This document shows positions 11,790 to 23,831 of a stretch of DNA of 64,000 nt, piece by piece. This DNA is from Ceratodon purpureus. Lineage: Eukaryota > Streptophyta > Bryopsida > Pseudoditrichales > Ditrichaceae. The DNA is taken from assembly GCA_014871385.1 (NCBI GenBank), contig CM026427.1, positions 2,662,068-2,726,067 of the forward strand. The letters run 5' to 3'. The notes under the pieces were generated by a model. That model did not search any database. It was not told the origin of the DNA and saw only the letters and a program-made list of their open reading frames with translations. Both the position numbers and the translations under genes were made by a program. Position 1 is the stretch's first letter; each line of letters opens with the position of its first letter.

Positions 11790-13587
11790 TGGTTCCCGTT
11801 GCATATGAAGTCACTACCTTAAACCTGCTAAACCTTTACCGATAAATGGTACATGTTCGACGGGAGTTCATGATACAATGCTGTAAATTACGTGAGACAA
11901 TGTACTCACCATGACCAGGTATGGTACGTAGCAAATCCTACACTTAGTGCATCAGACATATATTTAACTCAGTCAATTGAGGGGGATCAATATGGCGATT
12001 TTTATTCCTGCTTACTTAATTCCTCTTCTGCATGACATTCGTTGTAATTAACCTCTCTCCCCTGTTTCATGTCTTCGCAGTAAGGGAATGGAGTGAAGAC
12101 TCCCGTCGAATGGACAGCCACTGGAATCCTTGAACTGTTTCGAAGAGCTGGATAGGACTCGCAATGAACACATTCAACTCCTGTGAATAGGAAACTGGTC
12201 CCGTTTGTCAGAGATCGGTCACTCGTTTCTTATAAGGCAAGACATTGCTGCTGAATTCAGGTACGATTTTGTAGAGTACCTCCATTTAATTATCACAGAA
12301 TAGAGCAGAAACCCCGTTTTATGGTTCTAAGCCACAGTTGCTCTCATTCCTCGTGAATTGCGTTCCATAAATTCAGTTCGTCCAGTTACGTTCAACAGTT
12401 ACAGTCACCACGAGGGCTTGCCCTCCATCCGTAAATTTCAGCTTCTCTATGTTCGTTTTAAACGGTCGATGTGTGATGATGTATACCAATAGTTTATGTC
12501 ATCCTTTGTACCTCATTGTAACATGATCAGTGGCGGCGCTGATTTATATTAAGTCATGTCCTGTCATATATTTGCTTTGGCTGTACGAAGAAGAGACCAA
12601 ACGTTATGTTTCCCGGTGAATCCAAGAGTGGTGATGCTTTTTTTTCGCTCTTGTGTACCTATTGATTTCCGCCCTATTCATGATGCGAGTGATGCAGAAT
12701 CTCATGGCCATGTTTCTACAGTACCACAATTCTCAAAATCGAAGTCCTCTCTGCTAATCTCGACTCCCTCATCTGACATGGTCCAGGTACTGCTACCCAC
12801 ACCTGTCGTAAAGTTTGATTTACCAGTGGATTGGATTAGTAACTCCCGTTCCAAACCACGTCCAATTAGTGAGAATATAATCAGGGGTTTAGTAAAGTCC
12901 AGGTCTCACTAATAACCTTACTAATTCCAGCAGTGGTAAATTAACATGTCACCTGATTCGACATTTTGCTGTGTCCGAGAAATAATGCCGACTTGATTTC
13001 CACGACCGAAAAGCCTCTACGAAGTGAGAGGATACTGGAAATGGTGGAGTGACAACTTGGTGCAGCATTCAATCAATCAGACGGCTGGTGACGTGTAGGA
13101 TTCATGCAGCATTCACCTAAATAATCATCGCAGTCCTGGACCTGCAGTAGTGCTCTCCTTCCCGCGATCCTATACCTACTTCTCTGCATACCACAGTGTC
13201 ACTCTCTTCTCGCTCGTCTCTCATAGTTCCCGCATCGTTGTTGGTATTCCCGCATTCGCTGGAGGTTACTGCAACGCCATCCTTCCTCAGCTATTCCACT
13301 GTGGTACTCTGTGTTTTATTGATTCATTCCCGCTTCCGCCCTTCGTAGTAGTCGTTGCTCGTTCTACGGAGCACTCGTTAGATTTTTGCTTCCCCTGATT
13401 TGCTGCATGTTCGACAGTATTAGGACATTCAAGGTCGGCAATCCATTCTGTATGACCTCAGTTTTGATGTGTTTGAGTCGCGTGCTGAAGCTGCCATTAG
13501 CTTCGTCGGCGTGTCCTCGATTTTCCCATGAACCCAACACTGACTTTGTAATTTGGTTACCACAGGTCTTCCGTTAGTCTCCACAGC
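11790..13587. other. CACTA interior without a confident gene
   Basis: Only short frames are present, for example a 118-codon frame at 12556-12912, with no family resemblance or convincing splice partners. This stretch probably holds the 3' end of the transposase transcript and the 5' region of the passenger gene starting at 13588. Confidence 0.45.
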
Positions 13588-15090
13588 ATGGAAGTCGTCG
13601 AAGAGGCCTCGGTTGCCTGGTTCGTGGCGTTCATGCGCCTCCATAATCGGGGCGTGATACCGATGGTCACTCCCTCCGAATTCATGCCGACTCGCACTGC
13701 ATTGGCGGATTACTTTGGCTATCGCAGCGCACGGGGGTACGTATTCGATGACCAGGGGCTCCCGTCTTACGAAATCTACGTGCGTCAACTGTATTCGCGA
13801 GTGCTCCAGCAGCCGTGGCCCGTGTCGGGAGTGTTGCCATTCCACTTTGCAAGAGGATTGTTTGTCGAGGCGCTTGGTATGGAGGTGAATTGGGCTGTCT
13901 TCGCCTTCCGAGCAACTCACCCCCACCAGTCGCAGTCCGATATACCGAGGTTGCTCCCGGAGTACAAGGCACTCGAGAATCCACTCCCTGCTCTCGCCGT
14001 AGTCATGCCCATGGCGCATCGCTCGGTATTTTCCACCCCGTCTTCTGATCATTGAAATGTTGGAGTCTGTTTTGATTTGCTGTCAATTGGACGTTGCAAG
14101 ATAAATCCCCTGTTACAGTTTCCTTGGCTATGGCGGTCGCTAATTAGTTTGTGTGTGTGCTAAGGCGATCAACCATCTCGTAGTAGTCCCTGGTGTTTAA
14201 TCGTTTTCATTCCACTTAGGTCGCCAATTAGATTTTTCAGTGTGCAATGCTGGGATTTGTCCTTTGAGCTTCGAATTGCATTGTCGCAGGCAAAAATTCC
14301 TCTGGCCGCCGCCATAGCTCGCCACCTCAATGCAGAGGGAGGGAGTTCCATGGGAGTACAAGCATCACAGACGGAGGAGACGGAGACTCCCGCACCTGAG
14401 AACCCCCCAGACGCCGTTGTAACCGAGAGACCTCTTGGACTCGGGCTCGTCCTTACTGAAATGGCGAATTCGGATGGTACTCCAAAGATTTCCCAAGCAC
14501 CAGTACCTCGTCCTGATGTCGAAGTGGTCAACAACGGAGCTGTAGCAGATTCCGTGACTCTGGACGCGGACCAAATCTCGGCTTTGACTCTACTCCGCCC
14601 CAGCTTCACCGCTTGTATTGACAACGAACGCGTCCGCCTGATGAAGGTAAAGCATGATGTGCAGAATTCGGTCAACAAACTTCGGAAGTGTTTGTCAGAA
14701 CAACGACATCGTCTCAATTTGCTTGAACGGAAGGTGTTGGAGAAGACTCGAAGACACGAGAAGGCCTCTGTTCAATTTCGACGAGCACGTGAAGTAATGA
14801 ACGCGAACAAGCTTGACGTAGGTGCATCAGCGACCAAAGGCGGAGGACCGGGGGGGAATTCAGCTGTGAGAATGTGCGAGCACCTTGTAAACTCTTGGAT
14901 GGAGAAAGCAGCCGACGAGAAATCAGAGCTACAGTCCTGGGACCTGAAGTTTGAGAAACAGAAGGAACTTGTGGGGAATAGCACAGGGGAACTTGCTGCG
15001 GCCGAGGAAATGCTCAAGGAGAAGGTGGAAGTATTGGACATGTCTCTCAAGCATCTGCGGGGTCTGGGCGATTTGTTGGCGACTCTATAA
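13588..15090 (+). CDS. coiled-coil passenger protein of the CACTA element, unknown function
   Basis: Exons 13588-14025 and 14290-15090 join in phase 0 (donor TCG/GTATTT, acceptor GTCGCAG/GCA) to give 412 residues. The first exon encodes a compact domain with aromatic and Leu-rich segments (VAWFVAFMRLHNRG, YEIYVRQLYSRVL, PFHFARGLFVEAL). The second begins with an Ala-rich stretch, passes through an acidic and Pro-rich linker, then has two predicted coiled coils: one around RLMKVKHDVQNSVNKLRKCL to LLERKVLEKTRRHEKA, and one over the last 90 residues. I do not recognise the family. It lies just inside the right terminus in transposase orientation and could be an accessory transposition factor or a captured host gene. 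Further upstream exons are possible. Confidence 0.5.
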
Positions 15091-15877
15091 GTATGAGGGA
15101 GTACATATAGGAGTGAGCACAGAATTCGGTTCACCCTTCTGTGAATATCTACCGCAAGTGAGATTCTGGTTCGACGTTGACAAGTTCGAGGCTGAATTCA
15201 GATAGAGTAGTTCAATTTTACAGACAGCATATTTTTTGAAAACAATGGAGAACGTCTCTCCAGATTTTGTGTCTCTTGACGTCTGAATTTCCTTCGGATC
15301 AATAGATGATAGTGTGATTTCAGCGAATTCAAGGGGATTCAGGATTGTAGATTTCTGTAATGGCAATCTCATGAACAGCACAGTCGTTTGAACTCCTCCT
15401 GGAGCCCATGCACGATATGTATATTCTCTACAGCGGTTAGATTCCAGTGTGTTTGGACTACTGTTGATATCCGGGAAAAATTTGCTACAGTGTTTTGAAG
15501 TTCGCCGGCCCTCTGTAAATCTCGCATGCACATGAAGTTACCAGACATTGCATAGTAACCGAACAGTATATAGTTGACTGCAGTGGATGACAGAAAGTTC
15601 TTCATTCCTCACCGATACTCTTGTAAAAACTCCGTTCCGATTACTGAACCTAAAAATACCTCGACATGAATGTTACTGATCAATCACTGCACCTTGGAAT
15701 CCGGATTGTGCCAGTGCAGACGATTGGTGAGTATTTCGGGCTGTGGGCCAGTCAGTCGTTTTACCCATGGCCAAAACCAAGAAGCTCCCGGATGTACACC
15801 AAAAATTCGTGATGACCAATCAGAACATCTTGCTAAATCCAAATGAACACCGTTGTTTGATTTCGGTGTCAATCCCT
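15091..15877. other. right subterminal region of the CACTA element
   Basis: No gene is supported. The region contains GATATCCGGG (near 15468) and TTTCGGTGTCAATCC (near 15860), which echo GATATCCG and TTTCGGTGTAATCC in the left subterminal region and are likely part of the transposition end structure. Confidence 0.5.
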
Positions 15878-15909
15878 GGTGTACTTGCAGGCGATTTCTA
15901 CTAGTGCTA
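15878..15909 (-). repeat. right CACTA terminal inverted repeat and target duplication (CTA)
   Basis: Read on the minus strand from 15906, the end begins CACTAGTAGAAATCGCC. The plus-strand CTA at 15907-15909 matches the trinucleotide before the left end. The overlapping CTAGTGCTAGTG could also suggest an end 6 bp further out, but alignment to the left terminus and the duplication both place it at 15906. Confidence 0.92.
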
Positions 15910-17061
15910 GTGTATATTGTCATTTGACAATTTCAATTGAAGGGTAAAGGATACACAGAAGAATGCATATATATTATGAAGGTTCTCTTTTCTGTACCAA
16001 TAGGAGGTGTTACACATCTGCAAGATGTTCTTTTGAAAGTGTTCTCTCATTCTAGGTGGTATGACATACAATCGAAATAAGTTATCAAATAGTTTATTAT
16101 ACTTGAAAATTTTCAAACACAAATTAGTTTTCTCAAAATTACTTATCCAGGAATACAAGGTTAATAGTGTAAAGAATTCAGAGTATCAGGTCCTTTCAAA
16201 AGACTATATTATGGTCCTCTTAATTCTGAGGTCTTTTAAAATGACGCTGCAACCAAGGGGAGATTGTTCGAACCTTCAAAGTCTCGTCCACTGTAGCAAA
16301 GGATAAACTTGATCGTGGACAGGCAATCGCAGCCATTTGGAATATAACCAACAGCGCATCTGTTGCTTGTTTATTCGTAGTCTCGACAGAAGGCAGCACT
16401 ATTTTGGATTTTTTGGAAGATCCTCTCAAAATGAAAGCAGGTCAACAGGTAAGAGATGATGAGTAATAGTAGCGGGCCTGGCGGGGATGAGCATTAGCAG
16501 ATGACACAATTCAATCCTAATAAAAAAAACAGTGTTTTGCGTTTAAAAAAAATAAAAATAAAAAAGAGTGCAATTGTTCAAGCTGTAATCAATGTATATT
16601 ATTTGACTCTGCTTTTTCACATGGACCTTCTTGATCTGAGGAACTCCCTGCTGATTAACTTACCTATGTTATTTGGGTCACCTCATAACTTAACAAAGTG
16701 CAGTTACACTGCCCTTTTATACAAGCAGGAGCTACAACCTAGAACCGATTTCACAATCACCTCACAAAGGAGAACCTAGAGCTGAATCCGTCCACTTCTG
16801 ATAGACGTCCTTGATATGAATTCTAATGATTCCGTGACAAGACCTCAGTCTCAAAATGGAAGGGTACAGTTGCAGAGAAACTCAACCAAAAAATTCTACA
16901 AGCGCACACCTCCTTCTATTACAACAGACTATCTTGCCATTACAATCCACTATACTATTGTCTAAAGTTTAACATAGCTTAGTGTTCTCACAAGACACAC
17001 TCGGCTCCCTGGAGAACATACATCACTAGAAATGCAAACCCACACTCAATACCATGTAGAT
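15910..17061. other. AT-rich spacer between the CACTA element and NADP-MDH
   Basis: No supported gene. The part next to 17061 should include the 3' untranslated region of the minus-strand malate dehydrogenase. Confidence 0.5.
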
Positions 17062-18450
17062 TTACTGCTCTCCAGGCAACATCGTATCGCCATCAGGAAG
17101 ATCACAATAGGCATTCTGTTCACCAGTGAGATGTGCCACACACTTCTTCTCTGCAACCAACTCGTCCTCACTCTTCTTGATGCGCTCGTACAAGTAGTCA
17201 TCGATTTCGCAATCAGTAACCAACTCCCAGTTCCCATCTCCTGTGGAACGGCATGGCATGCTGAAGATGATATCCTCGGCTATTCCGTAGGGATTTCCAT
17301 TCGAGTATACTCCAGATGAGAACCAGTCACCCTCTGGAGTGGGGTTGATGAGCGACTTGATTGCATCTGCAATTGACACAGCTGTTGACGCGGCGGAGGA
17401 TCGACCCCACTTCTGAATGAGTGCCCCTCCTCTTCTCTGCACTCTAGGAGTAAACTCCTCCTTGAGCCACTTCTCATCCTGAATCACATCCACTGCCCTC
17501 GCTTGATGGATTTTGGCATTCAAAAAGTCAGGGACCTGTGTGGTAGAGTGGTTACCCCAAATTGTAACATTCGAGACGTTGTCATAGAAGACACCAGACT
17601 TGAGAGCTAACTGGCACTTGGCTCGATTCTCGTCCAACCTCGTTAGGGCATGGAAATTCCTGGGATTCAGACGTGGAGCATTCTTGAGCGCAATCAAAGC
17701 ATTTGTGTTGCACGGATTGCCAACCACCAGCACCTTCACATCTGGGCTCGCAACTTTGTTCAGAGCCTTGCCCTGCTCAGCGAAGATCTTTCCATTGATT
17801 TCAAGCAGATCACCTCTCTCCATCCCTGGACCCCGAGGCTTGGCCCCAATGAGAAGCGCCCAATCAGCGTCTGCAAAGACCTCCTCAGCTGAAATCCCAA
17901 TGTTCACCTCTCTCAACAAGGGGAACAAAGAATCCTCCAACTCCATAGCCACCCCCTCCAGAGCTTCCCTTGACCTCTCCGACCCCAACAAGTTCAGCGC
18001 AATGGGCTGGTCCTGGCCGAACACTTCCCCAGACGCAAGCTTGAACAACAAATGGTTGGCAATCATGCCAGCCGCCCCTGACACTGCAACCCGCACCGTC
18101 TTTTTCCATGTCTCCGGCCTCTCACCCTCCTTCAAATCATACGTGACGCAAAACACGCCAAAGCACTCCCCTCCCTTCTGGCTCTCTGCAACGCCATTAG
18201 CAACCTCGGCAGGCTCACTCACTGATCTCTCAGTCGTACTGGGGGCGACGTACGCCACCACACCCCGCCTCCTACGCGACTGCTGCTCCACTGCGGCCTT
18301 CACACGAACTCCAGCCACCAATTTGCGCCCCAAAAAAGCACTCGATGACACATTCCCTCCCTTACCCTCTAGCTTCGGCAGCACATTGCCAATCCCGCTC
18401 CCTGCTGCAAATGCAGCCGAATTCCCCGCCACATGAGCCATGGTCGCCAT
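17062..18450 (-). CDS. MDH: chloroplast NADP-dependent malate dehydrogenase
   Basis: Reduces oxaloacetate to malate with NADPH in the chloroplast stroma (malate valve). A single 462-codon frame starts at ATG 18450. Residues 1 to about 65 are Ser, Ala and Arg rich, as in a transit peptide. The redox-regulated N-terminal extension is present as [12 protein letters not shown] with Cys96 and Cys101, and the C-terminal extension as [15 protein letters not shown] with Cys437 and Cys449; these are the thioredoxin-controlled disulphides of the family. The nucleotide-binding loop is SGAAGMI (124-130), and GSERS (156-160) follows the second strand as expected for NADP use. Catalytic Asp273 (TRLDENRA) and His301 (WGNHS) are present, with substrate arginines at 206, 212 and 276. 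No intron interrupts it, whereas seed-plant orthologues are multi-exon. Light control through thioredoxin is expected from the cysteines. Confidence 0.97.
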   Translation of the reverse strand: MATMAHVAGNSAAFAAGSGIGNVLPKLEGKGGNVSSSAFLGRKLVAGVRVKAAVEQQSRRRRGVVAYVAPSTTERSVSEPAEVANGVAESQKGGECFGVFCVTYDLKEGERPETWKKTVRVAVSGAAGMIANHLLFKLASGEVFGQDQPIALNLLGSERSREALEGVAMELEDSLFPLLREVNIGISAEEVFADADWALLIGAKPRGPGMERGDLLEINGKIFAEQGKALNKVASPDVKVLVVGNPCNTNALIALKNAPRLNPRNFHALTRLDENRAKCQLALKSGVFYDNVSNVTIWGNHSTTQVPDFLNAKIHQARAVDVIQDEKWLKEEFTPRVQRRGGALIQKWGRSSAASTAVSIADAIKSLINPTPEGDWFSSGVYSNGNPYGIAEDIIFSMPCRSTGDGNWELVTDCEIDDYLYERIKKSEDELVAEKKCVAHLTGEQNAYCDLPDGDTMLPGEQ

Positions 18451-21251
18451 CTCCACACCCCAGCACCCACAACTCTTAGAGACAATCACAAACAACCACT
18501 GTCACGACTTCCTTGCGCAACTCTAATTGTACAAGACTGCATCTAGAAACTTCAAACCTCCAGCAAAGGTGGGATTCGCAAAGAGTGGCTCAATGATTGA
18601 CACACACAATGGACAATTTGCAATTGGTGGCTGTCGGTCCCTTTCCTGGTGCCCCTCAGAGATATTTTCCTCCCTGGCGATAAGACGCTATTGGTCAGAG
18701 ACAGGACATTACTCTTCGGCCACTAAAGTCTCACCACCCCTCCTTCACCATTATCATCACCCTTCAAATTGCATTGAAAAAACGAAGGAACGGAATTGAA
18801 CCAATCCACAGACAGTGCAACACTCCGCTGTACTGTAATACGGAAATTATTGAAATTACAACGCTGTAGTTCTGGTGTGATCTTACTACGGGAATCTAAT
18901 CAAGCCCAGAACTAATCAAGGTTGTTGAGATTAGGATGAAGATGAGGACTCGAGCGGCACACTTGCAGGACACGATCAACTTGAGCAAAAATCAGATAAC
19001 CTTACTGTGAGAAAAGGTAGAAAAAAACATGTAAGCGATTACAGTAATAAAACATAAAGCAATTCTATTGTATGATTGCCTCTCCTCTCAACCTTCGAAC
19101 CTCACACATAATAAAATAATACATCTATGTGGTTCACCTCCAAGCATTATATACAACTACACCAAACTTGTTGCTTTTACATTTTGCATTTTACATTCTA
19201 CGTTCAACATTCCTCTGTTCACAGTCAATATGTATCATCAACTTCCGAAGCCACATTGCTTCGTGTGCAAGTACCAATCAAAATCAAAATCGAAATCAGA
19301 ATCAGAATCCAACGACAAAGAGCGGAGCTCTGGTTGGGGAGTAGTTTTAGGTCTACAGCAGTAACTTACCGGGGTGAGGAGAGTGGGGCTTTGAGGCGTC
19401 TCCCCTGCGCATCCTCCCAGCGTCGAGTCTTGCCACCCTCGGGTACCTCGGGAGCTTGAAGCCTTGAGTCCGCTCGTCCCGCCCGCCCCCTCTCCGCATC
19501 CCCCTCACTCCACTTGCCCCCGTTGCTCTCTCTTCATATCTTCTCCCCCTTCCCACTGCCCTTGTCTCCCCCCTGTCTTCTCCTCCTTCCGGCTCTCTCC
19601 TCTCCGGCGCAGTTGCCCCTCTTCTCCGTGTGCTCCTGTTCCTCTTCGTGATCACTGTGGCACTGCTAGTGCTGGCCTTCATCGTGGTACCAATTGCGGG
19701 TCTCATAGCTCTTCGTGTAAAAATTTATCTCATGATCAGATTTTCCACTTTTTTCCTCTCGATTCTAATTCAAAGTCACGCCTCTGCTCTCAAACTGTGT
19801 GCAAGCAAGATGCACATTGTCTCTGCAACCATATCCATAACCTACTGCAACCCCTCCAACTCCACAGCAATGCAAACCCTCAACAGCTTAACCTAAACCC
19901 ATCTCATTGAACTAGATTCAAACACAAAAAACCCACATCCCCTGCAAACATAACATCTCTCTCTCCACCAATCTCATCTCCACCACCACCTCACTGTGAC
20001 AATTAGAATCTCACCACATAACTTCCCCAAAATTCCTTCCCTCTCAATTAATTCCAATTTTAGGTTACACCTTCCCTTGCACCACAAAATGCATGATCAC
20101 ATTGCCTCCAAAATTGGGCTCAAAATCGATCACACCTTGCAGCTGCCACCATTGTTTATATCCCACACAAGCTCTCAAACTCCATGACAATTAATGTGAT
20201 TAAAAGCTTTGATTAATAGAGATCTGAGCTTGACTTAAACCTGTTGTGCCGATCGAGGTTGCATCAGGTTTCTGGTTTCAAGAGATAAATACTATTATGT
20301 GTATTGCTAGAATACGAAGTTAATTATGCCATGTATGTGTAAACTTAAGTTTAAGTGCATGATATGGGCATGCATATAATACATGTAACGTCACCTTGTC
20401 AATGACAAACTGATCAAGGCTTGAGATGGCAAGGAATGAGACTGTGTTAACGAGTGTTATCTCATGAGAGTGTGTGTGTATGTCCTGATATGAAGAAGCG
20501 ATCACTCATCAGTCTGAGTATTGAACTTCTCTTGAACCACTCTGGCCTTTCACACCCTAACTGTCTCTTCCGCTCCTTTGCTTACTTTTCAGGACTTTTT
20601 TTTTATAGATTTTATGCTTAATTAATATTTATAAATTTAAATATATTTTATTGGTTATTTTTAAATTATTTTTTAATTCAAATTCGTCTAAAAGTAGAAT
20701 CTAATATAATATTTAAATAGTTATAAATGATAGTAAAGATAAGATGATTCAAATACTTTTTTATAAAAATAAACCAATGTTGACTTGTAATTGGAAAGGA
20801 TAACTTCTTTGCTAAAAGAATTTCTTTTTAACAAGCTAAATTTAAAATTAATGAACTAAAAGTTTAAAAGACATGAGTTTGAATAAATCAAATTTAGCTG
20901 TCTCAAACAGTATATATATGTATACATGGTTTATATTTTTTTATATATTTTTTATATAATTTGAGTCATTTACTTGTTGGTTTTGAATAGAGAAATATAC
21001 TTATATATTATATATTATTTTAATTTAAATATATTGAACTTTCAAAATACAAAGGTAATAATCTCTTTAATGTTTAATTCTTTTTTGTTAACTGTTCATT
21101 GTATTGTTCATTCATTTGTACATGTTTTTATTGTGTTTTCAATATACATTGCTTTTACTTTAAATATTCATTTTTATTTTAATTTTTTTCTATATAAAAG
21201 TGATTAATCAAATGATCTTTTTTTTGTTATATTCTAGGAAAATTTTCAACC
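18451..21251. other. MDH promoter side and AT-rich upstream region of the sugar transporter
   Basis: No gene is supported. GATAAG (I-box core) lies at 18679-18684 and a CCAAT box on the MDH strand near 18690, about 230 bp before the MDH start; both are weak predictions. From about 20580 the sequence becomes extremely AT-rich up to the transporter start. Pyrimidine-rich DNA at 19450-19650 gives spurious frames. Confidence 0.45.
19276..19310. repeat. degenerate AATCAR hexamer microsatellite
   Basis: A short run of AATCAA/AATCGA/AATCAG units. The repeat forces Ser/Lys/Glu or Asn/Gln-like translations in all frames, which explains open frames here that are not genes. Confidence 0.7.
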
Positions 21252-23419
21252 ATGGCTGGAAGTATGATACACACTTCAAAAGGAAATTACGGGGGGCGAT
21301 TTACATTGTATGTGCTATTTGCATGTATTATTGGAGCAAGTGGTGGATTGCTTTTTGGCTATGACATCGGAATATCTGGTAAAGTTCTATATAGTTTTTA
21401 CTTTTTTGTTTAATCAGGTGAATTTTCAAAGTTTATTTTTTTTTATTATTTAGATTTTTAAATTTAATTATAATCTAATAATTATATATAAAAGCTATAA
21501 AATATTATATTGAAATTGTTTTTATTATATTAAAATTATTTTAATTAAAGTAATGTTATTTTTACAGGTGGTGTGACATCTATGGATGAATTTCTTTTGG
21601 AATTCTTTCCAAGTGTTTATGAACACAAGCATACTGCAAAGGAGACAGATTATTGTAAATATGATAGCCAAATTCTTCAATTCTTTTCTTCATCATTATA
21701 CATTGCAGGATTGATAAGTGGTTTTGGATCATCATGGTTGGCTAGTAAATATGGGCGGAAACGATCAATGTTATTTGGAGGCATTACTTTTTTTATTGGT
21801 GGTATTTTGAATGGAGCGGCACAAAATATTGCTATGCTTATTATTGGTCGTATTTTACTTGGTGTTGGTGTTGGATGTGCTACTCAGGTAAGTTAAATAT
21901 TTTTTAATAATTATGTTACATTTTTAATTTTTAATTTATATTTCATTTTTTCTATTTTTTCTATTTTTTAAAAAATCATCCACATTATTAATCCATTTAA
22001 ATTTTGATTTTCATGAACAGACAGTTCCAATGTATCTATCTGAAATGGCTCCATCACAATGGCGTGGAGGATTAAATATAGCATTTCAATTTTTGATAAC
22101 TCTTGGGATTGTTATTGCTAATATGATTAATTATGCAACATCAAAAATGTCTAAAGATGGTTGGAGGATTTCATTGGGCCTTGCAAGTGTACCTGCTATT
22201 ATTGTAATTCTTGGTGGTATTTTTTGCCCTGAAACTCCTAATAGTTTAATTGAGCGAAATTTAAAGGAAGAAGGAAAAAGTATTTTACGTAAGATACGTG
22301 GAGTTGAAAATATTGATACTGAATATGAAGACATAGTTGAAGCTACGAATATGGCCAATCAGGTATATCAATATTTATTACTTTTAATTTTGAACATTTT
22401 AAATTTTTTAAATTCTTCAAATTTCATTTTATTTCATTTTAATTTAAATCAAAGTTGTATCAAACATGTTAATTAGATAAATTAATCAAAGTAATTTAAT
22501 TATTTTTGCAGGTGACCAATCCATATAAGACACTATTAAGTAAAAAATATCGCCCTCAATTTATATTATCAATATTAATTCCATTATTTCAACAATTGAG
22601 TGGAATTAATGTGGTAATGTTTTATGCTCCAGTTTTGTTTAATACCATTGGCTTTGGAGCTGATGCATCTCTATACTCAGCAGTAATTGTCGGGGTTGTA
22701 AATATTCTCTCAACCATTGTTTCTATAGTCTTGGTTGATAAACTTGGTCGACGAGCATTATTTTTGGAAGGTGGAGTACAAATGATCATTTGTCAGGTAT
22801 GATATATGTTATTTATTTTTTGGACTTAATTTTTTTTAAATATTTATCTTTAAAATTTATATTATGTTAAACATTGATTATTTTTATTTAACATTTAAAA
22901 ACTTAATGATTGTAATAAAACATTCAAAGGTCTGTTCTAAAAAAAACTAAGTTTCTGATGTCAAGATTGTACTTCATTCTTATAATCTTGCAGATTTTTA
23001 TTGCATGGATATTGGGAACTCAATTTGGAGGTGATGTGGTTCTTTCAAAAGCATATGGTACCGGAGTACTTGTTTTGGTATGCTTATTTGTTGCTGGCTT
23101 TGCATGGTCATGGGGTCCTCTGGGATGGTTGGTTCCAAGTGAAATTCTTCCTATGGAAGTTCGATCAGCTGGACAAGCAATTGTGGTCTCCGTCAACTTA
23201 TTATTGACATTTATCATTGGACAAGTATTTTTGACAATACTTTGTTCTTTCAAATATGGAGCATTTATCTTCTTCGCGGTGTGGGAAATTATTGCAACAT
23301 TATTTATCTATTTCTTTGTACCAGAAACTAAAGGTGTTTCTATTGAAAAGATGGTTTTGATATGGGAAGATCATTGGTTTTGGAAACGCATGGTTAGAAA
23401 TTCAAATGGAATCCTTTAG
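21252..23419 (+). CDS. monosaccharide/H+ symporter, STP-type (major facilitator superfamily)
   Basis: Imports hexoses with protons across the plasma membrane. Five exons, 21252-21378, 21568-21887, 22021-22362, 22512-22796 and 22994-23419, give 499 residues, close to the usual 500-520. The first junction splits a Gly codon (ISG/GVTSM); the others are phase 0 after CAG. Diagnostic STP motifs appear in order: [16 protein letters not shown] after helix 1, GRKRS between helices 2 and 3, [27 protein letters not shown], the sugar-binding [42 protein letters not shown] and the C-terminal [11 protein letters not shown]. Twelve hydrophobic helices fit the order. Third codon positions are overwhelmingly A or T, unlike MDH and DGAT3 in the same window, and introns and flanks are equally AT-rich. 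Substrate is inferred from family only. Confidence 0.95.
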
Positions 23420-23831
23420 AATTATTATTTAAAAACATCAAATTGTAAATAGGTACAAAATACTGATTAGAAGTTTCAAAGATTTTTATATTATTCTGTA
23501 TTCAACTTCTATGAATAAATGAAAGGATTATTTCAATGTTCAATATTATTTCAAAATGTTAAAATTGAAAGAAAAAAAATTTAAACTATATCTTGTCGCA
23601 AAAACAATGCACTTCTGAACCAGAAACCAACGTGGAAACCTGAAACCGCAGGATCTACCCGGAGGTTCATTCTAAACTCAAAATGAAGCAATGGTGTAGA
23701 TCCTACAGTTTCTGATGCCCTCGTTGATAATAACTGGTCCTCCACCTTACACAGCAGGGAAAAGAACAGGAATGCCAGACATAACTTTACTTAGCTTAAT
23801 CCGGTGAAGAAAGTGAGGAGTGCACACTGCA

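Larger units (their letters stand above)
1577..15906. mobile_element. CACTA (En/Spm) DNA transposon, apparently full length
   Basis: Both ends begin with CACTAGTAGAAAT when read inwards. The 29-bp termini (1577-1605 and 15878-15906) differ at one position, and a second shared block (ACACCGAAA) lies just inside. CTA precedes the left end (1574-1576) and follows the right end (15907-15909), the 3-bp target duplication expected of CACTA elements. The interior carries a TNPA-like gene (minus, 2591-5843), an unknown gene (plus, 6300-6968), a TNP2/TNPD-like transposase (plus, 7398-11789) and a coiled-coil passenger gene (plus, 13588-15090). The main models join in phase without frameshifts, so the 14,330-bp copy looks young. 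The one doubtful point is an in-frame TGA at 10863, which a 72-bp intron would remove. Confidence 0.93.

Noticed and set aside
15901..15912. CACTA right end at 15912
   Set aside because: CTAGTG is duplicated there, but alignment with the left terminus and the CTA duplication place the end at 15906.
17600..18436. 278-codon plus-strand frame
   Set aside because: It is the antisense shadow of the NADP-MDH coding sequence.
18451..18495. Upstream extension of NADP-MDH to 477 residues
   Set aside because: The extension starts with TTG, not ATG; the first ATG (18450) gives a normal transit peptide.
19068..19910. Plus-strand frames around 19.1-19.9 kb
   Set aside because: They follow a hexamer microsatellite and a C/T-rich stretch; three overlapping frames are open together, which indicates composition rather than coding.
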